Below are positions 1 to 6,206 of a stretch of 6,223 nt of DNA, piece by piece. Source of the DNA: Clostridia bacterium. GTDB lineage: Bacteria; Bacillota; Clostridia; Christensenellales; Pumilibacteraceae. A program made the translations under genes and the position numbers. Under the pieces are notes generated by a model. That model had not been told where the DNA came from, made no database searches, and was given only the letters and a program-made list of their open reading frames with translations. The stretch covers positions 1-6,223 of the forward strand of contig CAAFIN010000347.1 in assembly GCA_900762945.1 (NCBI GenBank), given 5' to 3'. The stretch's first letter is position 1, and every line of letters starts with the position of its first letter.

Positions 1-11
1 ATTCAGTCTGC

Positions 12-49
12 AAGCGGTCACGGTGTTCCTCACCACAAGCCGCTTTTTT
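12..49 (+). terminator. Intrinsic-terminator-like hairpin in the leader before asd
   Basis: AAGCGG (12-17) pairs with CCGCTT (40-45), and an inner stem GGTG (22-25) pairs with CACC (31-34) around a TTCCT loop. The outer 3' arm runs into six T residues (44-49). This is the shape of a rho-independent terminator. It could end a gene lying left of the window, or act as the terminator half of an attenuator or riboswitch controlling asd-dapA-dapB. No riboswitch aptamer core is visible in the few bases before it, and I cannot see upstream sequence. The terminator shape is well supported; its regulatory role is inference. Confidence 0.6.
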
Positions 50-124
50 CGTTAATTCGCGGAGCGGTCCGAACGGGGCTTTCCCACCCTACCCGTAAAA
101 TAACTTTTCCAAGGAGATAACTAT
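50..124 (+). promoter_or_regulatory. 5' leader of the asd-dapA-dapB operon with two small hairpins and the asd RBS
   Basis: Two short stems follow the terminator-like hairpin: CGGA (60-63) with TCCG (68-71) around GCGG, and ACGGG (73-77) with CCCGT (92-96). An AT-rich stretch then leads to the Shine-Dalgarno AAGGAG (111-116), eight bases before the asd ATG. TAAAAT at 96-101 could be a -10 box, but no acceptable -35 lies 16-18 bases upstream, so I cannot place a convincing promoter here. CCGCT (40-44), the 3' arm of the terminator, could alternatively pair with AGCGG (63-67). The RBS is secure; any regulatory folding is speculative. Confidence 0.4.
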
Positions 125-1126
125 ATGAACTACAACGTAGCGGTTGTCGGCGCGACCGGCATGGTCGGCAGAAAAATGTTGCAGGTACTGTCTGAACGCA
201 ATCTTCCGATCGATAATCTTTACCTTTTCGCTTCCTCGAAAAGCGCGGGCAAACAGATCGAATTCATGGGCAAGAATTACACCGTGATCGAACTCACCGA
301 AGAAGCCGTTCGTTCGCGCAAGGTCGATATAGCGCTGTTCAGCGCGGGCGCGGGTACGAGCAAGACCTATGCTCCGATTTTCGCGGACTGCGGCGCGGTA
401 GTTATCGATAATTCCAGTCAATGGCGCATGGATCCGTCCGTTCCGCTCGTGGTTCCCGAGGTGAACCCCGGGGATATCGCGTGGAATCACGGCATTATCG
501 CCAACCCCAACTGCTCGACTATTCAGGCGGTCGTGGCGCTTGCACCGCTACACGCAAAGTATCATATAAAGAGAATAGTTTACTCGACCTATCAGGCGGT
601 AAGCGGCGCGGGCGTACAAGGCTACGCCGATCTCGAGGACGGGATCAAGGGCGCGGCACCGAAAAAGTTCCCCAAGCCGATTTTCGGCAACTGCTTGCCT
701 CACATCGACGTGTTCGAAGAGGACGGCTACACCAAAGAGGAACACAAGATGATCAACGAAACGCGTAAAATTCTCGGCGACGATTCGCTCAGAATTACCG
801 CGACCACCGTGCGCGTACCGGTTTATTACGGTCACAGCGAGAGTATCAACGTCGAGTTCGAAAAACCGGTTACGCTCGAGGGCGTGACGGAAACTTTGCG
901 CGAGGCTGCGGGCGTGGTGGTTATGGACGACGTGAAGAACGGCGTGTACCCCACTCCTTTGGATATCGCGGACACCGACCCCGTGTACGTCGGCAGAATC
1001 CGTATTGACGACAGCGTGGACAGCGGCGTCAATCTTTGGGTCGTAGCCGACAATATCCGCAAGGGCGCGGCGACCAACGCGGTGCAGATCGCAGAAACGA
1101 TTATTGCGAAAACGAAAAGAGGTTAA
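125..1126 (+). CDS. asd: Aspartate-semialdehyde dehydrogenase
   Basis: This cytoplasmic enzyme reduces L-4-aspartyl phosphate with NADPH to L-aspartate-4-semialdehyde and phosphate, the branch-point step to diaminopimelate/lysine and to homoserine-derived amino acids. The 333-residue product is full length for the shorter Gram-positive-type enzymes. The N-terminal nucleotide-binding loop GATGMVG is at 9-15. The catalytic cysteine is Cys130 in NPNCST. Arg101, Gln157 in STYQAVSGAG, Arg230 and the acid/base His237 in GHSES complete the active site expected for the family. The ATG at 125 is chosen because AAGGAG sits eight bases upstream and the Rossmann strand begins at residue 3. It is the first gene of an operon, with dapA starting 12 bases after its stop. 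Nothing is broken or missing. Confidence 0.97.
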   Translation: MNYNVAVVGATGMVGRKMLQVLSERNLPIDNLYLFASSKSAGKQIEFMGKNYTVIELTEEAVRSRKVDIALFSAGAGTSKTYAPIFADCGAVVIDNSSQWRMDPSVPLVVPEVNPGDIAWNHGIIANPNCSTIQAVVALAPLHAKYHIKRIVYSTYQAVSGAGVQGYADLEDGIKGAAPKKFPKPIFGNCLPHIDVFEEDGYTKEEHKMINETRKILGDDSLRITATTVRVPVYYGHSESINVEFEKPVTLEGVTETLREAAGVVVMDDVKNGVYPTPLDIADTDPVYVGRIRIDDSVDSGVNLWVVADNIRKGAATNAVQIAETIIAKTKRG

Positions 1127-1138
1127 TCGGAGGCTGTT

Positions 1139-2020
1139 ATGAGCGTATTTCACGGCATGGGAGTGGCGACGATCACTCCGTTCGACGACAACGGAATAAA
1201 TTTCGACGAGTTCGGTAAGATACTCGAGTTTTTGATCGAGCGCAAAGCCGATTCTCTGATCGTGTGCGGCACTACCGGCGAACCCGCGACCATGAGCGCG
1301 GACGAGCGTCGCGCGGCTATCGCTTTTGCCGTGGAAAAGGTCCGCGGGCGCGTTCCGGTCATTGCGGGCTGCGGCTGTAATTCCACCGCAGAAACCGTAA
1401 AAAACGCTCGCGAGGCGCAAGCGCTCGGCGCGGACGCGTTGCTCGTCGTGACCCCCTACTACAATAAATGCACGCAGAACGGCTTGTTTCTGCACTACTC
1501 CGCCGTCGCCGAAGCGGTCGATATTCCCGTGATCGTTTACAACGTGCCGTCGCGCACCGGCGTGAATCTTTTGCCCGCAACGATGCTTCGTCTGTCCGCA
1601 GTCAAAAATATCGCGGGTATCAAGGAAGCGAGCGGAAACGTAGAGCAGCTGCAAGAACTTATGCGCGCGGTCGGCGATAAGACCGACGTTTATCTCGGCG
1701 AGGACTCGCTGACTTACGTAGGCATGGCGCTGGGCGCGAAAGGCGTAATTTCCGTCGCGGCTAACGTGGCGCCGCTTCTTATGCGCGAGATTACGGCGAA
1801 CGCCGAAAACGGCGATTTCGCGGCGGCGAGAAACGCGCAACTCCGCGCGCTCCCGCTTATACGCGCGCTTTTCTCCGAAGTCAATCCTATCCCCGTGAAA
1901 AAGGCTATGAACTTTTTAGGCTTCGCCGCGGGTTCTCCCCGTCTGCCGCTTACCGAAATGGAAGACGCGCACGCCGAAGTCCTTCGCGCGGAAATGGTCG
2001 CGCTCGGTCTTATTGATTAA
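1139..2020 (+). CDS. dapA: 4-hydroxy-tetrahydrodipicolinate synthase
   Basis: This is a class I aldolase-like TIM barrel. It condenses pyruvate with aspartate-4-semialdehyde, the Asd product, to give 4-hydroxy-tetrahydrodipicolinate in the cytoplasm. At 293 residues it has the normal family length. GTTGE at 44-48 supplies the active-site Thr45/Thr46. Tyr108 (in TPYYNK), Tyr134 and Arg139 (in YNVPSRTG) match the catalytic and substrate residues. Lys162 in GIKEASGN is the Schiff-base lysine. The start is set by GGAGG (1129-1133), five bases before the ATG. Aligning by eye to E. coli DapA (offset +1), the lysine feedback positions Ser48, His53 and His56 are Pro49, Ala54 and Arg57, while Asn81, Glu85 and Tyr107 remain. 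Weak or absent lysine inhibition is therefore inferred. N-acetylneuraminate lyase relatives share the fold, but the position between asd and dapB settles the assignment. Confidence 0.97.
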   Translation: MSVFHGMGVATITPFDDNGINFDEFGKILEFLIERKADSLIVCGTTGEPATMSADERRAAIAFAVEKVRGRVPVIAGCGCNSTAETVKNAREAQALGADALLVVTPYYNKCTQNGLFLHYSAVAEAVDIPVIVYNVPSRTGVNLLPATMLRLSAVKNIAGIKEASGNVEQLQELMRAVGDKTDVYLGEDSLTYVGMALGAKGVISVAANVAPLLMREITANAENGDFAAARNAQLRALPLIRALFSEVNPIPVKKAMNFLGFAAGSPRLPLTEMEDAHAEVLRAEMVALGLID

Positions 2021-2088
2021 GCAATCGCGCCGATATTGCGGGTTTTATATCGATAATTTAAGACAAAAATAAACTTACCGAGGTTATT
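2021..2088 (+). promoter_or_regulatory. dapA-dapB spacer with the dapB RBS and a weak hairpin
   Basis: The 68-base AT-rich spacer starts with a small inverted repeat, GCAAT (2021-2025) and ATTGC (2035-2039), directly after the dapA stop codon. A T-containing run (2042-2045) follows. The stem is only five base pairs, so it is at most a leaky terminator or a processing/stability element. The dapB Shine-Dalgarno CGAGG (2079-2083) lies five bases before the ATG. I see no convincing internal promoter, so dapB is most simply read through from asd-dapA. Confidence 0.35.
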
Positions 2089-2829
2089 ATGATACGCATA
2101 TTTATATTCGGAATTAACGGAAAAATGGGTAGGTTCGTGTGCGACCAAGCCGAAAACAGCGACGATTTCGTCGTTACGGGCGGCTTCGACCGTGTTCCGC
2201 ACCCCACGATACGCACTTATAGCGACGTTACGGAAGTCCCGAACGACTTCGACGTAGTAGTCGATTTTTCCCGCGCGGAAGTACTGCCGCAGGTTATCGC
2301 GCTGTGCGAAAAGTACTCTAAGCCCGCGGTTCTCGCCAGCACCGGCTACTCCGACGAACAACTCGCGGCGATCGCGAAACTTTCCGAAAAAGTCGCGGTT
2401 TTGCGCTCCGGCAATATGAGCGTGGGGGTTAATCTTCTACTCGACCTCGTGGAAAAAGCGGCGAAAACCCTCGGCTACTCTTTCGACGCGGAAATCGTCG
2501 AGAAGCACCACAACCAAAAAGCCGACGCGCCGTCCGGTACCGCGCTTATGCTCGCGGACAAGATCAAAGAAGTGCGCCCCGAAACCGAGTTCGTTTACGG
2601 CAGACACGGCGAATCGAAACGCAAACCGAACGACGTGACGATCCACGCGGTGCGCGGCGGCACGATCGTGGGCGAACACGACGTGATTTTTGCCGGCGAG
2701 GACGAAATCATCACCTTGTCGCACGTCGCGCTCTCCCGAAAAATCTTTGCCGTGGGCGCGCTGAAAGCCGCGGCGTTCATCGTTACGAAGAAAAACGGCT
2801 TGTACACGATGAAAAACGCTCTCGACTGA
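2089..2829 (+). CDS. dapB: 4-hydroxy-tetrahydrodipicolinate reductase
   Basis: This cytoplasmic enzyme reduces the DapA product with NAD(P)H to tetrahydrodipicolinate. At 246 residues it is shorter than the roughly 270-residue E. coli enzyme but typical of Gram-positive forms. The dinucleotide-binding motif GINGKMG is at 8-14. Asp34-Arg35 follows the second strand, where cofactor preference is set; the acidic residue plus Arg would allow NADH as well as NADPH, which is an inference. ASTGYS (83-88) and SGNMSVGVN (107-115) are the usual cofactor and hinge segments. The signature EKHHNQKADAPSGTA (138-152) contains the proton donor His140 and Lys144. The C-terminal RGGTIVGEH and HVALSR segments match the substrate-binding domain. 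It is the last gene of the operon, with a strong terminator 75 bases after the stop. Confidence 0.97.
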   Translation: MIRIFIFGINGKMGRFVCDQAENSDDFVVTGGFDRVPHPTIRTYSDVTEVPNDFDVVVDFSRAEVLPQVIALCEKYSKPAVLASTGYSDEQLAAIAKLSEKVAVLRSGNMSVGVNLLLDLVEKAAKTLGYSFDAEIVEKHHNQKADAPSGTALMLADKIKEVRPETEFVYGRHGESKRKPNDVTIHAVRGGTIVGEHDVIFAGEDEIITLSHVALSRKIFAVGALKAAAFIVTKKNGLYTMKNALD

Positions 2830-2850
2830 CGGTAGTATCGCAAAGTCCGA

Positions 2851-2886
2851 CCGCTAAAGCGCAATATACTAGCGGCAAATTCGCCG
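2851..2886 (+). other. Small inverted repeats in the dapB 3' UTR
   Basis: CCGCTA (2851-2856) can pair with TAGCGG (2870-2875) across a 13-base loop. CGGC (2873-2876) can alternatively pair with GCCG (2883-2886). Neither is followed by a T-run, so this is not a terminator by itself. It may be a 3' end stabilising structure for the dap mRNA or chance. The repeats are visible; a function is not. Confidence 0.3.
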
Positions 2887-2900
2887 AATAAAGTTATATC

Positions 2901-2940
2901 AAAAAAACGCACGACCGCTGAAGCCGTGCGTTTTCGTTTT
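2901..2940. terminator. Bidirectional intrinsic terminator between dapB and the M28-like gene
   Basis: AAAACGCACG (2904-2913) pairs perfectly with CGTGCGTTTT (2925-2934) around an 11-base loop, and T residues continue to 2940 on the + strand. The 5' side has seven A residues (2901-2907), giving a T-run on the - strand. The hairpin can therefore stop transcription from both sides. It fits the convergent arrangement: the dap operon ends 75 bases to the left and the - strand gene ends about 120 bases to the right. Confidence 0.85.
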
Positions 2941-2949
2941 ATGGGATAA

Positions 2950-3013
2950 TTACTTGTTCCACGTCGGGGATTCCGCGCAAATGCTTGCGCATTTACTCTG
3001 AATGACAAGATAA
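2950..3013. repeat. Imperfect long stem-loop, possible dispersed intergenic repeat
   Basis: The ends are imperfect inverted repeats: TTACTTGTTC (from 2950) against GAATGACAAGATAA (3000-3013), pairing TTA/TAA, CTTGT/ACAAG and TTC/GAA with small bulges. The centre is a perfect hairpin, GCGCAA (2975-2980) with TTGCGC (2985-2990) around ATGC. An overlapping alternative pairs AAATGC (2979-2984) with GCATTT (2989-2994). Read on the - strand it starts CTTGTCATTCAGAG and contains GGAATCCCCG, which resembles small intergenic elements seen in many copies in other bacterial genomes. Only one copy is in this window, so its repeat status is inferred. Confidence 0.4.
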
Positions 3014-3058
3014 ACAGTAAGAATGTTCGTTATATTTTAACTTCGGGTTTCTTTGATA

Positions 3059-5707
3059 TTACAGCGAGAATGTGGCGGAAGTACGCATTACGACGGCGAA
3101 CTTGAGGTTGTTCTTTACGTCGTCGTTTCCCGCCGAATACGCTTCGGAAAGCGTTGCGAACGCGGAGTTGTTCTGCGCCACGCTGGTGGACGGACCGAAC
3201 ACGTTGCTCTGCTCTGCGGTCACTTTGACGGTTTCCGCGCCGCCCTCAATCTCGAACGTGAAGCCGCCGTTGAAGCCGTAAGGCAGACGGAACGTGAGCG
3301 TTTCGCGGGTATTTTCGCCGAGGTCGATAACGGTTTCCTTGCCTCCGTCCGCAGTAAAGGTCACTTTCGTGATATTGCCCGCGCCGTATTCCGAAAGCGT
3401 AACTACGATATGCGCGGTGTTGGTCGCGGACGAATTGACGGTAAAGAATTTTTTGTTGCCGCTATCCGCGGTCACTGTAAGTTTTTTGTCGAAGTCAAGC
3501 GTGCCGACGTTTTCGGTCTTGACGTACGCGTTCTTTTCCGCGTTCCACTTGAAGCCGTCCAGGTGGCGCGCGACGTACTTATACGCGTCGAGGTCGCGGA
3601 CTTCGATCGAAGCGGTCGAGCCGTCGGAAACGTATACGATAGCGTCCTTGTAAAGTTCGTCGTAGTAACCGAAGTCGGACGAAATTCCGCTGCCGAAGCC
3701 ACCGCCGAACGCCGAGAACAGCGTGATCGCGACTACGGACAGAACCGCAACTACCCCCGCCCCGAACGCGGTCGTGTAGTTGAACGCGCGGGCGGGCTTT
3801 GCCGCTTTGACTTTCGCGGGGCTATTCTCCGCTTTCGCTTCTGTGGAAGCGGTTTCCGCTGTAGCCGCGGGCGCTTCTTTCTTAGCGCAAGCCGCTTTGA
3901 CCGCTCTCGTGAAGTAGTCGGCAAACGGCATGATAGCGCCGCCGTAAAGCGTGACTACGATAAGGTACAACGGGAGCAATACAGCCGCGGTGGTCGAGTA
4001 CGCGAGCCGGAGTTCGCCGCCGAGCACCGGGAGCATGAGAATCACAGGGATAACGTAGAGGAAAAGCCTCTCGATATCGAAGCCGAACTTCGCCTTGAAT
4101 TTCTGTCCCAAAAGCGCATTGACGAGCATAACCGCGGTCTGAAGCACGGCTACGATCGAGAAGATATAACTTACGCTCGGAAGCACGAAGCAGAACACTA
4201 CCGCCGCGAGCGCGGTTACGAGCGTACTGCCGCGAACCACGTCAATCGCACGGACGGAGAACGCTTTTTTGAGTATTCCGTAGAATACCGCGGCTATCGC
4301 GAGCGTCAGAATCACGGAGAATACCAGTGCGCCCACCGAGCCGTAAACGACCGAACCGATCGCGTGGAAGTCGATCACTTCGAAACCGCACAACACGAGC
4401 GCGACGATAAAGAATATCGCGTACGAACAAGCGAGCGTAGCGGCAACGGTTATCGCGTGAACCGCCACGCCGAACGCAGCTTTGATAAAGTCGATAGTCT
4501 TGAATTTAATCGCGACCGCTGTCACCGCCGCGATCAGCATAATGATAATCGCCGCGACGATATACGCGACGTAATTAGCGTACCACACGTTGCCGCCGAG
4601 ATAGTTGAAAAAGCCCGCGGCCACTCTGCCGTCCGCTTTATACCCGCCGATAGCTTTGTCGCCGAAGTAGTCGGTGACTCTCAGCATCACGTTGCCGAGC
4701 GCGTTGACGGTTTCGTCGGACAGGTTGTCCTTTGTATCGAACGCGGTACCGGTCTTGTCGTCCGGAAGCGTGGTGAAATTCATCGCCGCAATCTTGTCGT
4801 AAATATCGAAGTCGGAAGCCTTTACGTTCACGCCGGAAGCCAAGGAGTAAATCGAACTTGCGTAGGTTTTGCCCGCAACGCTCGCGTAAGCGGAAGCAAC
4901 CGAAGCGTCGCCGTTCATTTCGTTCATTACGACGAAGCCCGCGTCGCCTTTCGCGTCGAAGTTGAACGCAAGTTTCACTCTCGAGTAGATATCGTCAAAA
5001 GCCTTGAACTGACGGGCGAACGCGTACGCGCCGACCGCGCCCTCTTCCTCGCCCGCGGTGAACACGAACACGAAGTCGTTCTTATACGGCGTTTCGCGCG
5101 CGGCGATCTGCTTGATAAGTTCGATCATATTCGCGACCGAAGCAGCGTTACTTACCGCGCCGTCGCCCGAAGCCGACGAGTCGTAATGCGCCGTGAACAT
5201 AATCACGTCACCGTATGAAATAAGGTCGTTTTCCTTGTCGGCGTATTTTGCGATGGTGTCCGCGCCGGGGATAGCGACGATTACGTTGACGACCGTGCGG
5301 TCGACGTAATAGCCGTTGCCGATTTCTTCCGCGGTGGACGGCAAAATTTTGGCGCTCTGAGAAACCACGGTGGGCTTGGGAACGCCGTCTTCGCGGATAT
5401 AGTTTGCGCGGGTATTAAGCCCGTCGGAATCGGGATAGTCGGTCGAGTGATACTTGACCGCCGAGCCGTTGCTTCTCACCGCCGAACGGATATAGTCGGA
5501 AGTCGAAGTAACCGCGTCGGGCTGAGAATCGTTTCTCGCGCCGTAACCGGTTATCGTGGTAATATGCGTGTTGACCGCCGCGCGTCTGTCCTTCGAGAAT
5601 TCCGCTACGGAATCGGTTTTCATCGCGCAAAATATGCCGAGCGCGAACAGCGCCGCGGCAAGCGCGAACAGCACCGGATAGTATATCCGCTTGAATACCT
5701 TGTTCAT
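3059..5707 (-). CDS. Polytopic membrane protein with an M28 metallopeptidase domain lacking two metal ligands
   Basis: The 882-residue protein has a membrane anchor (about 10-29) and an extracytoplasmic M28 domain (about 40-350). Eight more hydrophobic segments follow (about 377-400, 411-440, 449-478, 494-512, 514-533, 547-563, 570-592, 645-667), then a polar, probably beta-rich C-terminal domain (668-882). Lys/Arg-rich loops at 401-410, 480-493, 535-547 and an Ala/Lys/Glu linker at 600-641 all fall on the cytoplasmic side, supporting nine segments. The plan resembles yeast Pff1 and mammalian ERMP1. M28 landmarks are AHYDSS (His174, Asp176), GEEEG (general base Glu220, ligand Glu221), NFDAKG (Asp251) and SDFDIY (298-303). 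The bridging Asp expected in GAxDN is Ser186, and the His expected in YHTxxD is Phe323. Catalysis is therefore doubtful. The start is supported by AGGAG (5719-5723). It has its own promoter and is the second - strand gene. Substrate is unknown. Confidence 0.85.
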   Translation of the reverse strand: MNKVFKRIYYPVLFALAAALFALGIFCAMKTDSVAEFSKDRRAAVNTHITTITGYGARNDSQPDAVTSTSDYIRSAVRSNGSAVKYHSTDYPDSDGLNTRANYIREDGVPKPTVVSQSAKILPSTAEEIGNGYYVDRTVVNVIVAIPGADTIAKYADKENDLISYGDVIMFTAHYDSSASGDGAVSNAASVANMIELIKQIAARETPYKNDFVFVFTAGEEEGAVGAYAFARQFKAFDDIYSRVKLAFNFDAKGDAGFVVMNEMNGDASVASAYASVAGKTYASSIYSLASGVNVKASDFDIYDKIAAMNFTTLPDDKTGTAFDTKDNLSDETVNALGNVMLRVTDYFGDKAIGGYKADGRVAAGFFNYLGGNVWYANYVAYIVAAIIIMLIAAVTAVAIKFKTIDFIKAAFGVAVHAITVAATLACSYAIFFIVALVLCGFEVIDFHAIGSVVYGSVGALVFSVILTLAIAAVFYGILKKAFSVRAIDVVRGSTLVTALAAVVFCFVLPSVSYIFSIVAVLQTAVMLVNALLGQKFKAKFGFDIERLFLYVIPVILMLPVLGGELRLAYSTTAAVLLPLYLIVVTLYGGAIMPFADYFTRAVKAACAKKEAPAATAETASTEAKAENSPAKVKAAKPARAFNYTTAFGAGVVAVLSVVAITLFSAFGGGFGSGISSDFGYYDELYKDAIVYVSDGSTASIEVRDLDAYKYVARHLDGFKWNAEKNAYVKTENVGTLDFDKKLTVTADSGNKKFFTVNSSATNTAHIVVTLSEYGAGNITKVTFTADGGKETVIDLGENTRETLTFRLPYGFNGGFTFEIEGGAETVKVTAEQSNVFGPSTSVAQNNSAFATLSEAYSAGNDDVKNNLKFAVVMRTSATFSL

Positions 5708-5730
5708 TGAATAACGTACTCCTGTTTTTA

Positions 5731-5751
5731 CGCGGCAAACTCCTCGCCGCG
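5731..5751 (-). promoter_or_regulatory. 5' UTR hairpin of the M28-like gene with an SD-like sequence in its loop
   Basis: On the - strand, CGCGGC (5751-5746) pairs with GCCGCG (5736-5731) around a nine-base loop reading GAGGAGTTT. The true Shine-Dalgarno AGGAG (5723-5719) follows eight bases after the hairpin. The stem is GC-only and perfect. It is not followed by a sufficient T-run to be a terminator. It could stabilise the mRNA 5' end or influence ribosome access. Confidence 0.45.
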
Positions 5752-5810
5752 CTTATATTAGGCTTAACGACAAACCGCCGGAGGCTATCCGCCGATAAGT
5801 CTACCGAAAT

Positions 5811-5838
5811 ATTTTACCACAGAATACGAAATTTTCAA
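5811..5838 (-). promoter_or_regulatory. Sigma-A-type promoter of the M28-like gene
   Basis: On the - strand, TTGAAA (5838-5833) lies 16 bases before TAAAAT (5816-5811). TGG directly precedes the hexamer and makes an extended -10 (TGnTAAAAT). AT-rich sequence further upstream (5861-5887) could serve as an UP-like element. Transcription would start near 5804, giving a leader of roughly 95 bases. The gene is therefore probably transcribed separately from the small upstream gene. Confidence 0.6.
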
Positions 5839-5857
5839 AACGAATACGCGGCTTTAG

Positions 5858-5903
5858 CAGAATTTTTCTGAATTTTTAGTGAAAAAATGCGCTATTTTAC
5901 GCA
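5858..5903 (-). terminator. Weak terminator-like structure after the small gene
   Basis: Reading the - strand past the stop codon at 5892-5894, TGCG (5903-5900) can pair with CGCA (5891-5888) around an eight-base loop, followed by six T residues (5887-5882). A further small inverted repeat, CAGAA (5858-5862) with TTCTG (5866-5870), lies downstream in AT-rich sequence. The first stem is only four base pairs and overlaps the stop codon. Termination, if any, would be inefficient. Confidence 0.3.
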
Positions 5904-6206
5904 AGCGATGCCGTAGCCTTCGACTTCGACGCGGCGAAAGTTCTTAAGCCCCGCGAAAAGACGGCTTTCGGTGTGCAGAATCGCGCTCGTTCCGCAACGG
6001 ATCGCAACGTCGCAAAGCACTCTGTTATTGTAAATCGCGCAGGCGATCGTCCAGTAATCGAGGCACCCCTCGGGCTGATTCCCCGAAAGCGAGCCTACCC
6101 GCGTGCCGCCGATAAGAAACGCACCTATTCCGCCCATGTTGTCCGAACGGATAACCACTACTTCGCCTGCTTTTACTTCGCGCTCGAGATCGATAAACAA
6201 ATACAT
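5892..6206 (-). CDS. Small protein of unknown function
   Basis: The 104-residue product is not one I recognise. It has no signal peptide or membrane segment. Alternating hydrophobic stretches (VVVIR at 16-20, GAFLIGG at 28-34, a segment near 54-71) and many glycines suggest a compact beta-rich cytoplasmic protein. Five cysteines are present (48, 56, 65, 71, 102), but their spacing is not a familiar zinc or iron-sulfur motif. The coding call rests on a good Shine-Dalgarno, AAGGAG (6221-6216), nine bases before the ATG, and an open frame with normal codon use. It precedes the M28-like gene on the same strand by 184 bases. That gap contains a separate promoter, so a functional link is not implied. 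A short accessory or regulatory protein is possible; no function is assigned. Confidence 0.65.
   Translation of the reverse strand: MYLFIDLEREVKAGEVVVIRSDNMGGIGAFLIGGTRVGSLSGNQPEGCLDYWTIACAIYNNRVLCDVAIRCGTSAILHTESRLFAGLKNFRRVEVEGYGIACVK

Noticed and set aside
1..50. Lysine riboswitch or T-box aptamer at the left edge
   Set aside because: No aptamer core motif or T-box sequence is visible. Only a terminator-shaped hairpin can be supported, so an aptamer is raised only as a check on upstream sequence.
548..1840. A 430-codon open frame on the - strand across asd and dapA
   Set aside because: It is antisense to two certain genes, His/Arg/Val-rich without family motifs, and is explained by the codon bias of asd and dapA.
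2021..2045. Terminator between dapA and dapB
   Set aside because: The stem is only five base pairs and the T-run is short and interrupted. Read-through into dapB is more likely.
2595..3008. A 137-codon - strand open frame at the dapB 3' end
   Set aside because: It runs through the bidirectional terminator and the repeat-like stem-loop, overlaps dapB antisense and has no recognisable motif.
3053..5218. A 721-codon open frame on the + strand opposite the M28-like gene
   Set aside because: It lies antisense to a well-supported gene with recognisable motifs, has a strongly Arg/Glu/Val-skewed composition typical of an antisense shadow of GC-rich codons, and shows no domain I recognise.
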